NCBI RefSeq assembly: GCF_004827385.1
Contig: NZ_SRXN01000036.1
Location: 1 to 64,000, forward strand
Length of the DNA stretch: 64,000 nucleotides
Origin: Ensifer sp. MPMI2T
GTDB taxonomy: Bacteria; Pseudomonadota; Alphaproteobacteria; Rhizobiales; Rhizobiaceae
Reading direction: 5' to 3'
Below the pieces are notes generated by a model, which searched no databases, was not told the origin of the DNA, and saw only the letters and a program-made list of their open reading frames with translations. The position numbers and the translations under genes are program-made. Shown here one piece after another: positions 1 through 8,658 of the stretch (positions are counted from its first letter, which is position 1; each line of letters begins with the position of its first letter).

Positions 1-42
1 GGCGGGGGAAGTTTTAATTAACGCAGAAACAGGAAGACGATC

Positions 43-1428
43 ATGACGATGATCAAATGCATTTCCCCGGTGAACGGCGAGGTCTATGCCGAGCGCCCCG
101 CGATGCCGCTGGAACTCGCCAGGCAGGCCGTGGCCCACGCGCGTCTGGCGCAGAAAAGCTGGGCGAAGCGTCCGGTCGAGGAGCGCGTCAAGCTCGTGCT
201 TGCGGGCGTCGCGCGGCTGAACGAGATGGTCGACGAGGTCGTGCCCGAGCTTGCCTGGCAGATGGGCCGTCCGGTGCGCTACGGCGGCGAGTTCAGGGGC
301 TTCAACGAGCGCTCGAACTACGTCGCCTCGATCGCCGCCGATGCGCTGAAGCCGATCATTGTCGAAGAGAGCGAACGCTTCGAGCGGCGCATCGAGCGCG
401 AGCCACATGGCGTCGTCTTCGTCATCGCGCCCTGGAACTACCCTTACATGACCGCGATCAATACGGTCGCCCCGGCGCTGATGGCCGGCAACACGGTCAT
501 CATCAAGCACGCGAGCCAGACGATTCTCGTCGGCGAGCGCATGGTGCGCGCCTTCATCGAGGCGGGCGTTCCGGCGGACGTGTTCCAGAACCTTTTCCTC
601 GATCACGACACGACGGCGGCGCTGATCGCCGCCAAGAGCTTCGACTTCATCAACTTCACCGGCTCGGTCGAAGGCGGGCGCTCGATCGAACGTGCCGCAG
701 CCGGTACCTTCACCGGCCTTGGCCTCGAGCTCGGCGGCAAGGACCCCGGCTACGTGATGGAGGATGCCGATCTCGACGCCGCTGTCGACACGCTGATGGA
801 CGGCGCGACCTACAATTCCGGCCAGTGCTGCTGCGGCATCGAGCGCATCTACGTGCACGAATCGCTCTACGATGCCTTTGTCGAAAAATCGGTTGCCTGG
901 GTTTCCAATTACAAGCTCGGCAATCCCCTCGATCCGGACACGACGCTAGGGCCCATGGCCAACAAGCGCTTTGCCGCAACCGTGCGCAACCAGATTGCCG
1001 ATGCCGTTTCGAAGGGCGCCAGGGCACTGATCGATCCGAAGCTCTTCCCGCAGGATGACGGCGGCGCCTATCTCGCGCCGCAGATCCTCGTCGATGTCGA
1101 TCATTCGATGGAATTCATGCGCGAGGAAACCTTCGGGCCGGCGGTCGGCATCATGAAGGTGAAGGACGACGCCGAGGCGATCGAGCTGATGAACGATTGC
1201 CAGTATGGCCTGACCGTTTCACTCTGGACGAACGATGCCGACCGCGCGTCGCGCATCGGCCGCGACCTTGAAACCGGCACCGTCTTCATGAACCGCGCCG
1301 ACTATCTCGACCCGGCGCTCTGCTGGACTGGCGTCAAGGAAACGGGCCGCGGCGGTTCGCTTTCGATCCTCGGCTTCCACAATCTCACCCGCCCGAAATC
1401 CTATCACCTGAAGAAAGTGACCGCATGA
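43..1428 (+). CDS. NAD(P)-dependent aldehyde dehydrogenase
   Basis: Oxidises an aldehyde to the acid with NAD(P)+; the substrate cannot be read from the sequence. The 461-residue protein has the ALDH fold signatures: a cofactor-binding FTGS near residue 205, the general-base Glu229 in LELGGK, and the nucleophilic Cys263 in NSGQCC (three cysteines in a row, 262-264). Length is slightly under the usual 470-500. The ATG at 43 follows AGGAAG by six bases. Its stop overlaps the start of the next gene by four bases (ATGA), so it is translationally coupled to an alcohol dehydrogenase, suggesting a two-step alcohol-aldehyde-acid conversion. The promoter lies outside the window. Confidence 0.9.
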   Translation: MTMIKCISPVNGEVYAERPAMPLELARQAVAHARLAQKSWAKRPVEERVKLVLAGVARLNEMVDEVVPELAWQMGRPVRYGGEFRGFNERSNYVASIAADALKPIIVEESERFERRIEREPHGVVFVIAPWNYPYMTAINTVAPALMAGNTVIIKHASQTILVGERMVRAFIEAGVPADVFQNLFLDHDTTAALIAAKSFDFINFTGSVEGGRSIERAAAGTFTGLGLELGGKDPGYVMEDADLDAAVDTLMDGATYNSGQCCCGIERIYVHESLYDAFVEKSVAWVSNYKLGNPLDPDTTLGPMANKRFAATVRNQIADAVSKGARALIDPKLFPQDDGGAYLAPQILVDVDHSMEFMREETFGPAVGIMKVKDDAEAIELMNDCQYGLTVSLWTNDADRASRIGRDLETGTVFMNRADYLDPALCWTGVKETGRGGSLSILGFHNLTRPKSYHLKKVTA

Positions 1429-2570
1429 CTATCACCGCCAACTGGAGCTATCCGACCGCCGTCAAGTTTGGCGCTGGCCGGATCAAGGAGCTTGCCGACC
1501 ATTGCAAGGCTCTCGGCATGAAAAAGCCGCTGCTCGTGACCGACCGTGGCCTTGCGCCGATGGCAATCACCCAAAACGCGCTCGATATCCTTGAGGCCGG
1601 CGGCCTTGGCCGCGCCATCTTCGCCGACGTTGACCCGAACCCGAACGACAGGAACCTGGAAGCCGGCGTGAAGGCGTTCAAGGACGGCGGCCATGACGGT
1701 GTCGTCGCCTTCGGCGGCGGTTCAGGTCTCGATCTCGGCAAATGCGTCGCCTTCATGGTCGGCCAGATGCGGCCGGTCTGGGATTTCGAGGACATCGGCG
1801 ACTGGTGGACGCGCGCGAGCGTGGAAGGCATCGCTCCGATCGTGGCCGTTCCGACGACAGCCGGCACCGGCTCGGAGGTGGGGCGCGCCAGCGTCATCAC
1901 CAATTCGGCGAGCCATGTGAAGAAGGTGATCTTCCACCCGAAGTTCCTGCCGGGGGTAACGATCTGCGATCCGGAACTGACTGTGGGCATGCCCAAAGTC
2001 ATCACCGCCGGTACCGGTATGGATGCCTTCGCCCATTGCCTGGAGGCCTATTCCTCGCCCTTCTACCATCCGATGTCGGCGGGCATTGCGCTGGAAGGCA
2101 TGCGGCTCGTCAAGGAATACCTGCCGCGCGCCTACAAGGACGGCACAGATATCGAAGCACGCGCGAACATGATGAGCGCCGCGGCGATGGGTGCGGTTGC
2201 ATTCCAGAAGGGACTCGGGGCGATCCATTCGCTCTCCCATCCGGTCGGTGCGATCTACAACACCCACCACGGCATGACCAATGCTGTCGTGATGCCGCCG
2301 GTGCTGCGCTTCAACCGGCCGGCGATCGAAGACAAGATCGCGCGCGCTGCTGCTTATCTCGGCATCGCCGGCGGTTTCGACGGTTTTTACGACTACGTGT
2401 TGAAGGTGCGCGAGGAACTCGGCGTGCCTGACAAGCTTTCCGCGCTCGGCGTCGGCACCGATCGCATCGATGAAATGGCGGAAATGGCGATCGTCGATCC
2501 GACGGCCGGCGGCAACCCGGTGGAACTGACCCTCGACGCGGCGAAAAAACTGTTCAGAGAAAGCATCTGA
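1425..2570 (+). CDS. Iron-containing alcohol dehydrogenase
   Basis: Group III (Fe-ADH) NAD(P)-dependent alcohol dehydrogenase, 381 residues, full family length. The dinucleotide motif GGGSG is at about residues 97-101. The predicted metal ligands are in the expected order: Asp200, His204, His268 and His282, the last two within the GAIHSLSHP signature region. The start overlaps the aldehyde dehydrogenase stop by four bases, so the two are made from one transcript, and a strong terminator follows. The alcohol or hydroxy-acid substrate is not determinable from the sequence. Confidence 0.9.
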   Translation: MTITANWSYPTAVKFGAGRIKELADHCKALGMKKPLLVTDRGLAPMAITQNALDILEAGGLGRAIFADVDPNPNDRNLEAGVKAFKDGGHDGVVAFGGGSGLDLGKCVAFMVGQMRPVWDFEDIGDWWTRASVEGIAPIVAVPTTAGTGSEVGRASVITNSASHVKKVIFHPKFLPGVTICDPELTVGMPKVITAGTGMDAFAHCLEAYSSPFYHPMSAGIALEGMRLVKEYLPRAYKDGTDIEARANMMSAAAMGAVAFQKGLGAIHSLSHPVGAIYNTHHGMTNAVVMPPVLRFNRPAIEDKIARAAAYLGIAGGFDGFYDYVLKVREELGVPDKLSALGVGTDRIDEMAEMAIVDPTAGGNPVELTLDAAKKLFRESI

Positions 2571-2594
2571 TCCGGGATCGGGTTAATTTTTCCG

Positions 2595-2627
2595 AAGCCC
2601 GGAGAGCTTGGTTCTCCGGGCTTTTTT
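2595..2627 (+). terminator. Rho-independent terminator after the dehydrogenase pair
   Basis: A perfect 11-bp stem (AAGCCCGGAGA pairing with TCTCCGGGCTT) with a seven-base loop runs into a T-rich tract, 24 bases after the alcohol dehydrogenase stop. Confidence 0.85.
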
Positions 2628-2772
2628 GTTTCTTTGCGATCAGTTGCCAGGTCGGCGGTTAATCTTTTCCCGCCAAAATTTCCATTTCGTTAACCATGTT
2701 CTGAAAGGCTTTGTAAGGGCGCCGCCGATGCTTCGGCCGGGGCCTCGAAACAATGACGGAATGAGGTGGAAG

Positions 2773-3492
2773 ATGGCGGTCATCACATTTGCCAACGCAA
2801 AAGGCGGCGCCGGCAAGACGACGGCGGCATTGATCCTGTCGACGGAACTGGCGAGACAGGGCAACAGGGTGGTGGTGCTCGACGCGGATCCACAGCGCTG
2901 GATCACGCGCTGGTCGGAAGTTTCCGGCCATGTCGCCAATCTCGAAGTAATCTCGCACATCACGCCAGCTTCGCTGCCCTGTCATATCCGCGAACTGAAA
3001 GACGAAGTCGACTTCATCGTGATCGATCTCGCCGGTGCGAAGGATGCGATCGTCGCGCTGGCGCTCGGCCTGTCCGATCAGGTGCTGATCCCGGTCCAGG
3101 GGTGCGCGATGGACGCGCAGGGCGCCGTCCAGATCCTGGAGCTGATCTGCCATATCGAACAAAAGGCGACGGTGCGCATCAAGCATTCCGTGGTGCTTAC
3201 GCGCGTCAACTCGCTGGTGACCACGCGTGCCCTCCAGACGATCAAGGCGCTGCTTGCCTCGCGTGGCGTTGCGATGCTCGAGACGCCGATCGTCGAACGC
3301 GTCGCCTATCGCGAGATTTTCGAATGCGGCGGAACGCTGCAGACGATGGATGCGGGCCGTGTCAGCAATCTCGATAAGGCGCGCGAGAATGCACTTGCGC
3401 TTGCGCAGGAGGTCCAGGCGCTTTTGCCCGCTCGCCCGCAACGCTCCTGGGCTTCGCGCGTGCCGTCCTGGGCGCAACGGCGCGCCGCGTAG
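2773..3492 (+). CDS. ParA/MinD-family ATPase, orphan
   Basis: A 239-residue P-loop ATPase of the ParA/Soj type. The deviant Walker A KGGAGKTT spans residues 10-17 (signature Lys10, catalytic Lys15), LDADPQ is at 37-41, and VIDLAG forms the Walker B strand. There is no N-terminal DNA-binding extension, as in small cargo-positioning ParAs and the Agrobacterium VirC1 group. The start at 2773 is chosen because GAGGTGG lies just upstream; an in-frame ATG at 2761 is the alternative. No ParB gene or parS-like site is nearby. The next gene encodes a soluble chemoreceptor, which makes cargo positioning a possible role (inference). Confidence 0.85.
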   Translation: MAVITFANAKGGAGKTTAALILSTELARQGNRVVVLDADPQRWITRWSEVSGHVANLEVISHITPASLPCHIRELKDEVDFIVIDLAGAKDAIVALALGLSDQVLIPVQGCAMDAQGAVQILELICHIEQKATVRIKHSVVLTRVNSLVTTRALQTIKALLASRGVAMLETPIVERVAYREIFECGGTLQTMDAGRVSNLDKARENALALAQEVQALLPARPQRSWASRVPSWAQRRAA

Positions 3493-3769
3493 TCACGTCG
3501 CGGCCAACGCGATCATCACCTTTCTGCGGACCGGAATTGACGTTCGTCAGTTCCGGTTGAATCTTTTGTCGTCGCTGCATCGAATGGCTGTGACGCGTAA
3601 GGCTTCCTTTACCATGCTCTTTTAACCCTGCCGATGGAAAGTGAATACGCCTCAATGTCTTATTGGCGCGGCCGCCATGAACGCGGCGATGGGTTCCCGA
3701 TGCACTGCGCAGCATCCGCGGTTCCGACCTTCCATGACCCAGTCGAGCTCTACGCAGGGAAGTTCACGG

Positions 3770-5281
3770 ATGAAGACGGAACCCTCCACCGCCGGTCAGG
3801 ACATCGCCGGCCGTCTCAATTTCATGGCACTCGATGAAGCCGCCAAGACAAATCTAAGGGCGCTGAAGCCGATCCTGCAGAAGGAGCTCGGACCTGCGCT
3901 CGACCGGTTCTATGCAAAAGCGAAACAGACGCCGGAGACCAACGCCTTCTTCTCGTCCGACGGTCACATCAACCGTGCCAAGAACGCGCAGCTCGGCCAC
4001 TGGAGCAATATCGTCGACGCAAATTTCAACGCCGAATATGGTGCCAAGGTTCGCACCATCGGCCAGGTTCACGCCAGGATCGGCCTTGAGCCGCGCTGGT
4101 ATATCGGCGGCTACGCGCTGATTGCGGAGCACTTGATCGGCGCGGTCGTGAAGGCGCATTGGCCGAAGGGAGGGGTCTTCTCCCGCCAGACGAGCTCCGC
4201 GGAAGAGATGGGCGCGATGCTGGCGAGCCTGATCAAGGGCGTCTTCCTCGACATGGACCTCTCCATCTCGGTCTATATGGACGCCTCCGACGTGACGAAG
4301 CAGCGCGCCGTGCAGGAGGAGGTGCTTGCCGGCGAGCGGGAGCTCGTCAGCCACACGTTCGGCGCGGCATTGAAACAGATTTCCGATGGCGATCTGACTG
4401 CGCGCATAACGTCCGACCTGCCGGAGGCTTACTGCGAGCTTCGCGAAAACTTCAATCACGCCATTAGCGAGCTGGCTCGGGTCATCGGCGGGATCGGTGC
4501 CGGCGCCAGCCAGATTCACCTGAACGCGAAGGAAATCGCCGATGCTGCCGACGATCTCGCAAAACGCACCGAGCGTCAGGCGTCCAATCTCGACGAAACT
4601 GCGGCCGCGGTTGAACAGGTGACGCGTACGGTGCGTCAGACGGCCGAGGGCGCCGACCAGGCCAATTCGACTGTCATTGCCGCACGCGCCAATGCCGAGC
4701 AGGGCGGCGAAGTCGTCAGCTACGCCATCGGCGTCATGCAGGAAATCCAGGCGTCCTCGGCGAGCATCGCCCGCATCGTCGATGTGATCGACGAGATCGC
4801 CTTCCAGACCAATCTGCTGGCGCTCAATGCCGGCATCGAGGCGGCGCGCGCCGGCGAGGCGGGCAGGGGCTTTGCGGTCGTCGCCTCCGAGGTGCGCGCG
4901 CTCGCTCAGCGCTGTGCCGAGGCGGCCAAGGATATCCAGTCGCTGATCGCGAAATCGCGCGAGCAGGTCGAGGACGGCGTCAACTCGGTCAACAAGGTGG
5001 CCCAATCGCTGCAGCAGATCGTGGCGCAGGTGGTGGAGGTAAGCTCGGTCTTCGGTGCGATCCGCGCGAGCACAGCCGAGCAGGCGACCGGCCTGCAGGA
5101 GGTCAACAGTGCCATCAGCCAGATGGACCAAATCACCCAGCAGAACGCGGCGATGGTGGAGCAGGCGAACGCCTCGAGCCAGGCGCTGACGGCAGAAGCC
5201 GAGCAGATTGCACGACGTCTCCGCGCATTCAGGACATCCGGCAGTGCCAGTGGTGCACCGGGCTACCTAGCGGCGGCTTAG
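3770..5281 (+). CDS. Soluble globin-coupled methyl-accepting chemotaxis protein
   Basis: A 503-residue cytosolic chemoreceptor that probably senses oxygen or another haem ligand and controls CheA. Residues 1-170 form a protoglobin/globin-sensor domain with His101 (QVHARIG) as likely proximal haem ligand. A HAMP-like stretch (about 200-240) leads to a long helical signalling domain whose hairpin tip contains QTNLLALNAGIEAARAGE. No membrane-spanning segment is present. It resembles IcpA of Sinorhizobium meliloti by domain make-up; I leave the symbol blank because this was not checked. The start at 3770 has AGGGAAG eight bases upstream. Longer in-frame starts exist (GTG 3641, ATG 3734) but add non-globin sequence. 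No CheR-tethering C-terminal pentapeptide is visible. Confidence 0.88.
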   Translation: MKTEPSTAGQDIAGRLNFMALDEAAKTNLRALKPILQKELGPALDRFYAKAKQTPETNAFFSSDGHINRAKNAQLGHWSNIVDANFNAEYGAKVRTIGQVHARIGLEPRWYIGGYALIAEHLIGAVVKAHWPKGGVFSRQTSSAEEMGAMLASLIKGVFLDMDLSISVYMDASDVTKQRAVQEEVLAGERELVSHTFGAALKQISDGDLTARITSDLPEAYCELRENFNHAISELARVIGGIGAGASQIHLNAKEIADAADDLAKRTERQASNLDETAAAVEQVTRTVRQTAEGADQANSTVIAARANAEQGGEVVSYAIGVMQEIQASSASIARIVDVIDEIAFQTNLLALNAGIEAARAGEAGRGFAVVASEVRALAQRCAEAAKDIQSLIAKSREQVEDGVNSVNKVAQSLQQIVAQVVEVSSVFGAIRASTAEQATGLQEVNSAISQMDQITQQNAAMVEQANASSQALTAEAEQIARRLRAFRTSGSASGAPGYLAAA

Positions 5282-5309
5282 GTTGCTGGGCGGAGCACAG
5301 CCTCACACG

Positions 5310-5338
5310 CTCGTCATCCCTGAGCACAGGACGACGAG
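5310..5338. terminator. Possible bidirectional terminator hairpin
   Basis: CTCGTCATCC pairs with GGACGACGAG (one mismatch) between the convergent chemoreceptor and FAD oxidoreductase genes. There is no long T tract on either side, so termination is inferred from position. Confidence 0.35.
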
Positions 5339-5382
5339 AGCTTAGAGGTTCATTGTGCTCGGTGAGGCGCGGGAAGAATGGC

Positions 5383-6672
5383 TCAGAAGCGCCGGTCGAC
5401 GAAGTGCTTTGCCTGCGCGCCGGCGTGATAGAAGGCCGATTTTACGTTCCGCCACGGATCCGGCGTGATCGGCGTTTCAGCGAGCGGAACTGCGGATGCA
5501 TCGCCCGTGACGTGATGGGCGAGCGCGCGCCCGAAGACGGTTCCGGGCGCAATGCCGCGGCCATTGTAGCCGCTCACGGAGATGACATTCGGCGCGAGCA
5601 CGTGCATGGCGGGCAGGTTATTGGTCGTCATGCCGATACTGCCGTCCCACCAGTACTCGAAACGAAAATCGTCGATATAGGGGAAGAGCTTGCGGAGAGA
5701 GCGGGCCGCGAAGGCGCGATGCGTGCCCTCGGCCATGGCGTCAAGCCGGCCGATCGAGCCGAAGATCATCCGGTTCTGCTGGTCCATGCGGAAGGAGGTC
5801 ATCACGAGCCCGGTATCCCAGGTGCCCTGACGCTCCGGGAGGATTCGCGCTGCGATCTTTTCGGGAAGCGGATTGGTGGCAAACTGGAAATAGGGGAGGA
5901 TCGTCAGTTCCCGGGTATGCGCCTTCCACGGTGCGTCGGGAACGAGCTCGCCATAGGCGTTGGTCGCCAGAATGACATGGCGGGCGGTAATGCTGCCCTG
6001 GCCGGCCTTCAGCTTCCACAGATCGCCCTGGCGCTCGGCGGCAAGGAGAGGCGTGTCGGTGAAGATTGTGGCGCCGGCGGCGAGTGCTGCGCGTGCCAGC
6101 CCTCTTGCGTAGGCGAGCGGCTGGATCGTTCCGGCGCGGCGGTCGAGCAGGGCACCGACAAAGCCCTCGGCGCCGGAGAGCGTATGCGTCCTGTCGGCCG
6201 AGAGCAGTTCGACCGATGCGCCCCGTTTCTTCCACTGCACCTCGCGATCCTTAATGTCCTTGAGGCCCTCGGCGCCGACAGCCATGTGGAGCGTGCCGTT
6301 TCGCACGGCTTCGCATTGCATGCCGTGTTTCGCGACGAGATCGTAGACCAGCGACGGACCGTCGCCGAGCTCCTTCAACAAGCGGTTCCCTGCGTCGGCG
6401 CCGAGCGTTGCCACGAGGTCGTCCGGCTTCACCCACATGCCGGCATTGACGAGACCGACATTGCGCCCTGAGCCGCCGAAGCCGATCATGCGCGCTTCGA
6501 CCACGGTCGCCTTCACGCCCTTTTCCGCAAGGTGCAGCGCGGTGGAGAGGCCAGTAAAGCCGCCGCCGATGATGGCTACGTCGGTGGCGAGCTCGCCTGT
6601 GAGCGGACCGGTTTCAGGCGCGGCCGGTGCCGTCGCATGCCAGAGGTTGGGGAGAGCACGCTCCGTTGCCAT
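5383..6672 (-). CDS. FAD-dependent amine/amino-acid oxidoreductase (DadA/PuuB-like)
   Basis: A flavoprotein of the DAO superfamily that probably oxidises an amine or imino acid, closest in general pattern to gamma-glutamylputrescine oxidases. The Rossmann motif VAIIGGGFTGLSTA near residues 30-45 binds FAD, and a GYNGRGIAPGT motif near the C-terminus is the second FAD-contacting element of this family. The start at 6672 is preferred because AAAGGA lies nine bases upstream; 6681 and 6735 are longer in-frame alternatives. It stands alone, convergent with the chemoreceptor gene. The substrate is unknown. Confidence 0.82.
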   Translation of the reverse strand: MATERALPNLWHATAPAAPETGPLTGELATDVAIIGGGFTGLSTALHLAEKGVKATVVEARMIGFGGSGRNVGLVNAGMWVKPDDLVATLGADAGNRLLKELGDGPSLVYDLVAKHGMQCEAVRNGTLHMAVGAEGLKDIKDREVQWKKRGASVELLSADRTHTLSGAEGFVGALLDRRAGTIQPLAYARGLARAALAAGATIFTDTPLLAAERQGDLWKLKAGQGSITARHVILATNAYGELVPDAPWKAHTRELTILPYFQFATNPLPEKIAARILPERQGTWDTGLVMTSFRMDQQNRMIFGSIGRLDAMAEGTHRAFAARSLRKLFPYIDDFRFEYWWDGSIGMTTNNLPAMHVLAPNVISVSGYNGRGIAPGTVFGRALAHHVTGDASAVPLAETPITPDPWRNVKSAFYHAGAQAKHFVDRRF

Positions 6673-6916
6673 TGCGGACATTCCTTTGCCTTCGATGCGG
6701 GATAAGAAGGCCGCAAACGCCATCTCATGCTGCACCGATTGATCGTGATGGAAAACTTTTCGTCAGTGATAGAACCATTGTCACAAAGATTTTCATGACA
6801 TTGTTTCATGAGGTCATGAAGACGTGCAATGCCGGGTGGTCGCCCGCAAATGCGATCAGGGGTCGCCGGTGCACGCGCATTTGGGAGCCGGTTCCGGGAG
6901 GGATCATGGGGGAGAG

Positions 6917-6940
6917 AGCGTGCCCTTCGCCGGGCACGCT
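6917..6940 (-). terminator. Hairpin downstream of the L,D-transpeptidase gene
   Basis: AGCGTGCCC pairs with GGGCACGCT in a 9-bp perfect stem, starting seven bases after the transpeptidase stop. No T tract follows, so it may be a factor-assisted terminator or an RNA-stabilising hairpin. Confidence 0.45.
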
Positions 6941-6946
6941 AAAGGA

Positions 6947-8344
6947 TCAATCGACGAACTCGACCGTCACACCCTTGCTCACCATCTTACCGAGTTCGGT
7001 CGCGTCCCAGTTGGTCAGGCGAATGCAGCCGTGGCTCTGGGTCTTGCCGATCTTCGACGGGTCCGGGGTGCCGTGAATGCCGTAGGTCGGCTTCGACAGT
7101 GCGATCCAGACGGTGCCGACGGGACCGTTCGGTCCGGGCTGCAGGGTCAGAATCTTGTCGTTCGCGCCCTGCTGGAAGTTGATCTTCGGATTGTAGGTGT
7201 AGCCCGGATCGAAGGCGATTCGCTCGACCGAAACGATGCCGGACGGGGAGGGCGTGTCCGACGAGCCGATCGTAGAAGGATAGGCGGCGATGAGCTTGTC
7301 GGCCTCATCGTAGGCGAGCACCTGTTTGCGATACTTGTCGGCCACGATCCGCGCAACCTTGCCCGCCTTGTTCGGGCCTGGGTTGATAACTTTGATGATC
7401 GTACCCGGAATGGAAAAATCAACGCCGGGATTGAGTTCGCGCAAGTAGTTCTCGTCCATGTGGAATTTCTCGCCGAGCATCTCGACGGTGGACGTGAAGG
7501 AAAGATGCGGCAGCATCGCCTTATGGGCGTAGTCTTCCGGGATCGCCGCCACATAGGGCCCGGCCGCGTCGGCAGCGGTGATCGTGTAAGTGGTGATCGG
7601 CAGCCCGCCGTTGAAGCGCAATCGCTCGAGAATGTCTTCGGTGTTGTTCGGATCGAGCGTCTCGCCGGTCGCCTGCTGCCAGGCTTCGATGGCCTTGGTA
7701 ACGTTCGAACCCATCTTGCCGTCGATCACGCCCGGGGAGAAACCCTCGCGGTCGAGAAACACCTGTAGTGCGGCGATTTCCGCACGGGATTTGCCCTTCA
7801 CCGTGATCGCCGGCGGCATCGGCTGCCTAAATGGCTCGTCATATTGCGGATCGTAGGCCGCCTGCTCGCTGCCATCGATCAGGCCCGGAAGGTTGTCCCG
7901 CAGTTCCTCGCGCTCAACCGGGGCCGGCTCGCGGTAGTCCGGGACGGTGCCGGTAAACTCACCGGGCTCGGAATAGCCGTAGCCGCGGTCTCGGTAGCCG
8001 TCGTCGCGGTAGCCATAGCCGTCATTCGAATAGACGTCGACCTCGCTTTGACGGCGGCGGGCTCTGCCGTAGCCGTCCGACGGCATCACTGTCGCGACAA
8101 CATTGCCCCACGGATCGACGAGAACAGTGCGGCCACGGCCGTCACGCATCGCGCGGACCTCGTCTTGTCCCGGCATATAGTCGAGAATTTCACCATTCGG
8201 CGTAACCAGGATCACGTCGCCGCCGTCGCGATAATAACCTTCCTGCGCGAAAGCAGGTGTAAGCTCCACGGCCAAAAGGCCGGCTGCGGCAAGAAGCGAG
8301 AGGCCGGTGCGGGTCGCAGTCGTCACGATAAAACCTGTTTTCAT
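6947..8344 (-). CDS. Periplasmic L,D-transpeptidase (YkuD) with peptidoglycan-binding domain
   Basis: A 465-residue exported enzyme that forms 3-3 crosslinks or attaches proteins to peptidoglycan in the periplasm. Residues 1-33 are a signal peptide ending in PAFA. Residues 110-140 form an unusual Gly/Tyr/Asp/Arg-rich low-complexity stretch with repeated GY dipeptides. A PG_binding_1-like domain lies around 185-235 (LQVFLDREGFSPG). The catalytic YkuD domain is at the C-terminus, with the IHGT histidine and the nucleophile Cys440 in SHGCIRL. Rhizobia build much of their wall by L,D-crosslinks, and related enzymes in this class attach outer-membrane barrels to peptidoglycan. The gene is monocistronic. 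Confidence 0.9.
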   Translation of the reverse strand: MKTGFIVTTATRTGLSLLAAAGLLAVELTPAFAQEGYYRDGGDVILVTPNGEILDYMPGQDEVRAMRDGRGRTVLVDPWGNVVATVMPSDGYGRARRRQSEVDVYSNDGYGYRDDGYRDRGYGYSEPGEFTGTVPDYREPAPVEREELRDNLPGLIDGSEQAAYDPQYDEPFRQPMPPAITVKGKSRAEIAALQVFLDREGFSPGVIDGKMGSNVTKAIEAWQQATGETLDPNNTEDILERLRFNGGLPITTYTITAADAAGPYVAAIPEDYAHKAMLPHLSFTSTVEMLGEKFHMDENYLRELNPGVDFSIPGTIIKVINPGPNKAGKVARIVADKYRKQVLAYDEADKLIAAYPSTIGSSDTPSPSGIVSVERIAFDPGYTYNPKINFQQGANDKILTLQPGPNGPVGTVWIALSKPTYGIHGTPDPSKIGKTQSHGCIRLTNWDATELGKMVSKGVTVEFVD

Positions 8345-8658
8345 GATGATTGATCCGGGCGGTACATGCCGATTTGGACGTTAATGTGAAAAAAGTGAAT
8401 CCATCGTGAACGGTTGGTTAAAATTCATCCTGACCGATCGGTTAACCGTAGTAGATCGGTCCGGCGTCTGTTTCAACTGGGGAGAATGAGCGACGAGGGC
8501 CTCGAAACAATACTCGCACCGTACTCCTCCTCCGTCCATGTCGGTAACGCTCGCGAAGCCGGATTGTTCAGTCGCAAATTATCATGCTCGGGGCATTTTG
8601 CTTTGCTTTATCATGCATTTGCACCTGCGCGATTCGCGTGTGCCAGCCGGAGCAACCT
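8345..8658. other. Divergent intergenic region
   Basis: About 310 bases between divergent genes, so promoters for both are expected here. The only structure seen is a pair of adjacent palindromes near 8430-8455, ACCGATCGGT followed by CGGTTAACCG, which could be a regulator site. No gene is supported. Confidence 0.4.

Noticed and set aside
1..42. End of an upstream gene
   Set aside because: The 42 bases contain only leader-like sequence and the ribosome site for the aldehyde dehydrogenase.
5353..6471. Long plus-strand frame opposite the FAD oxidoreductase
   Set aside because: It lies antisense to a gene with clear FAD motifs and has Arg/Gly-rich shadow composition without any domain.
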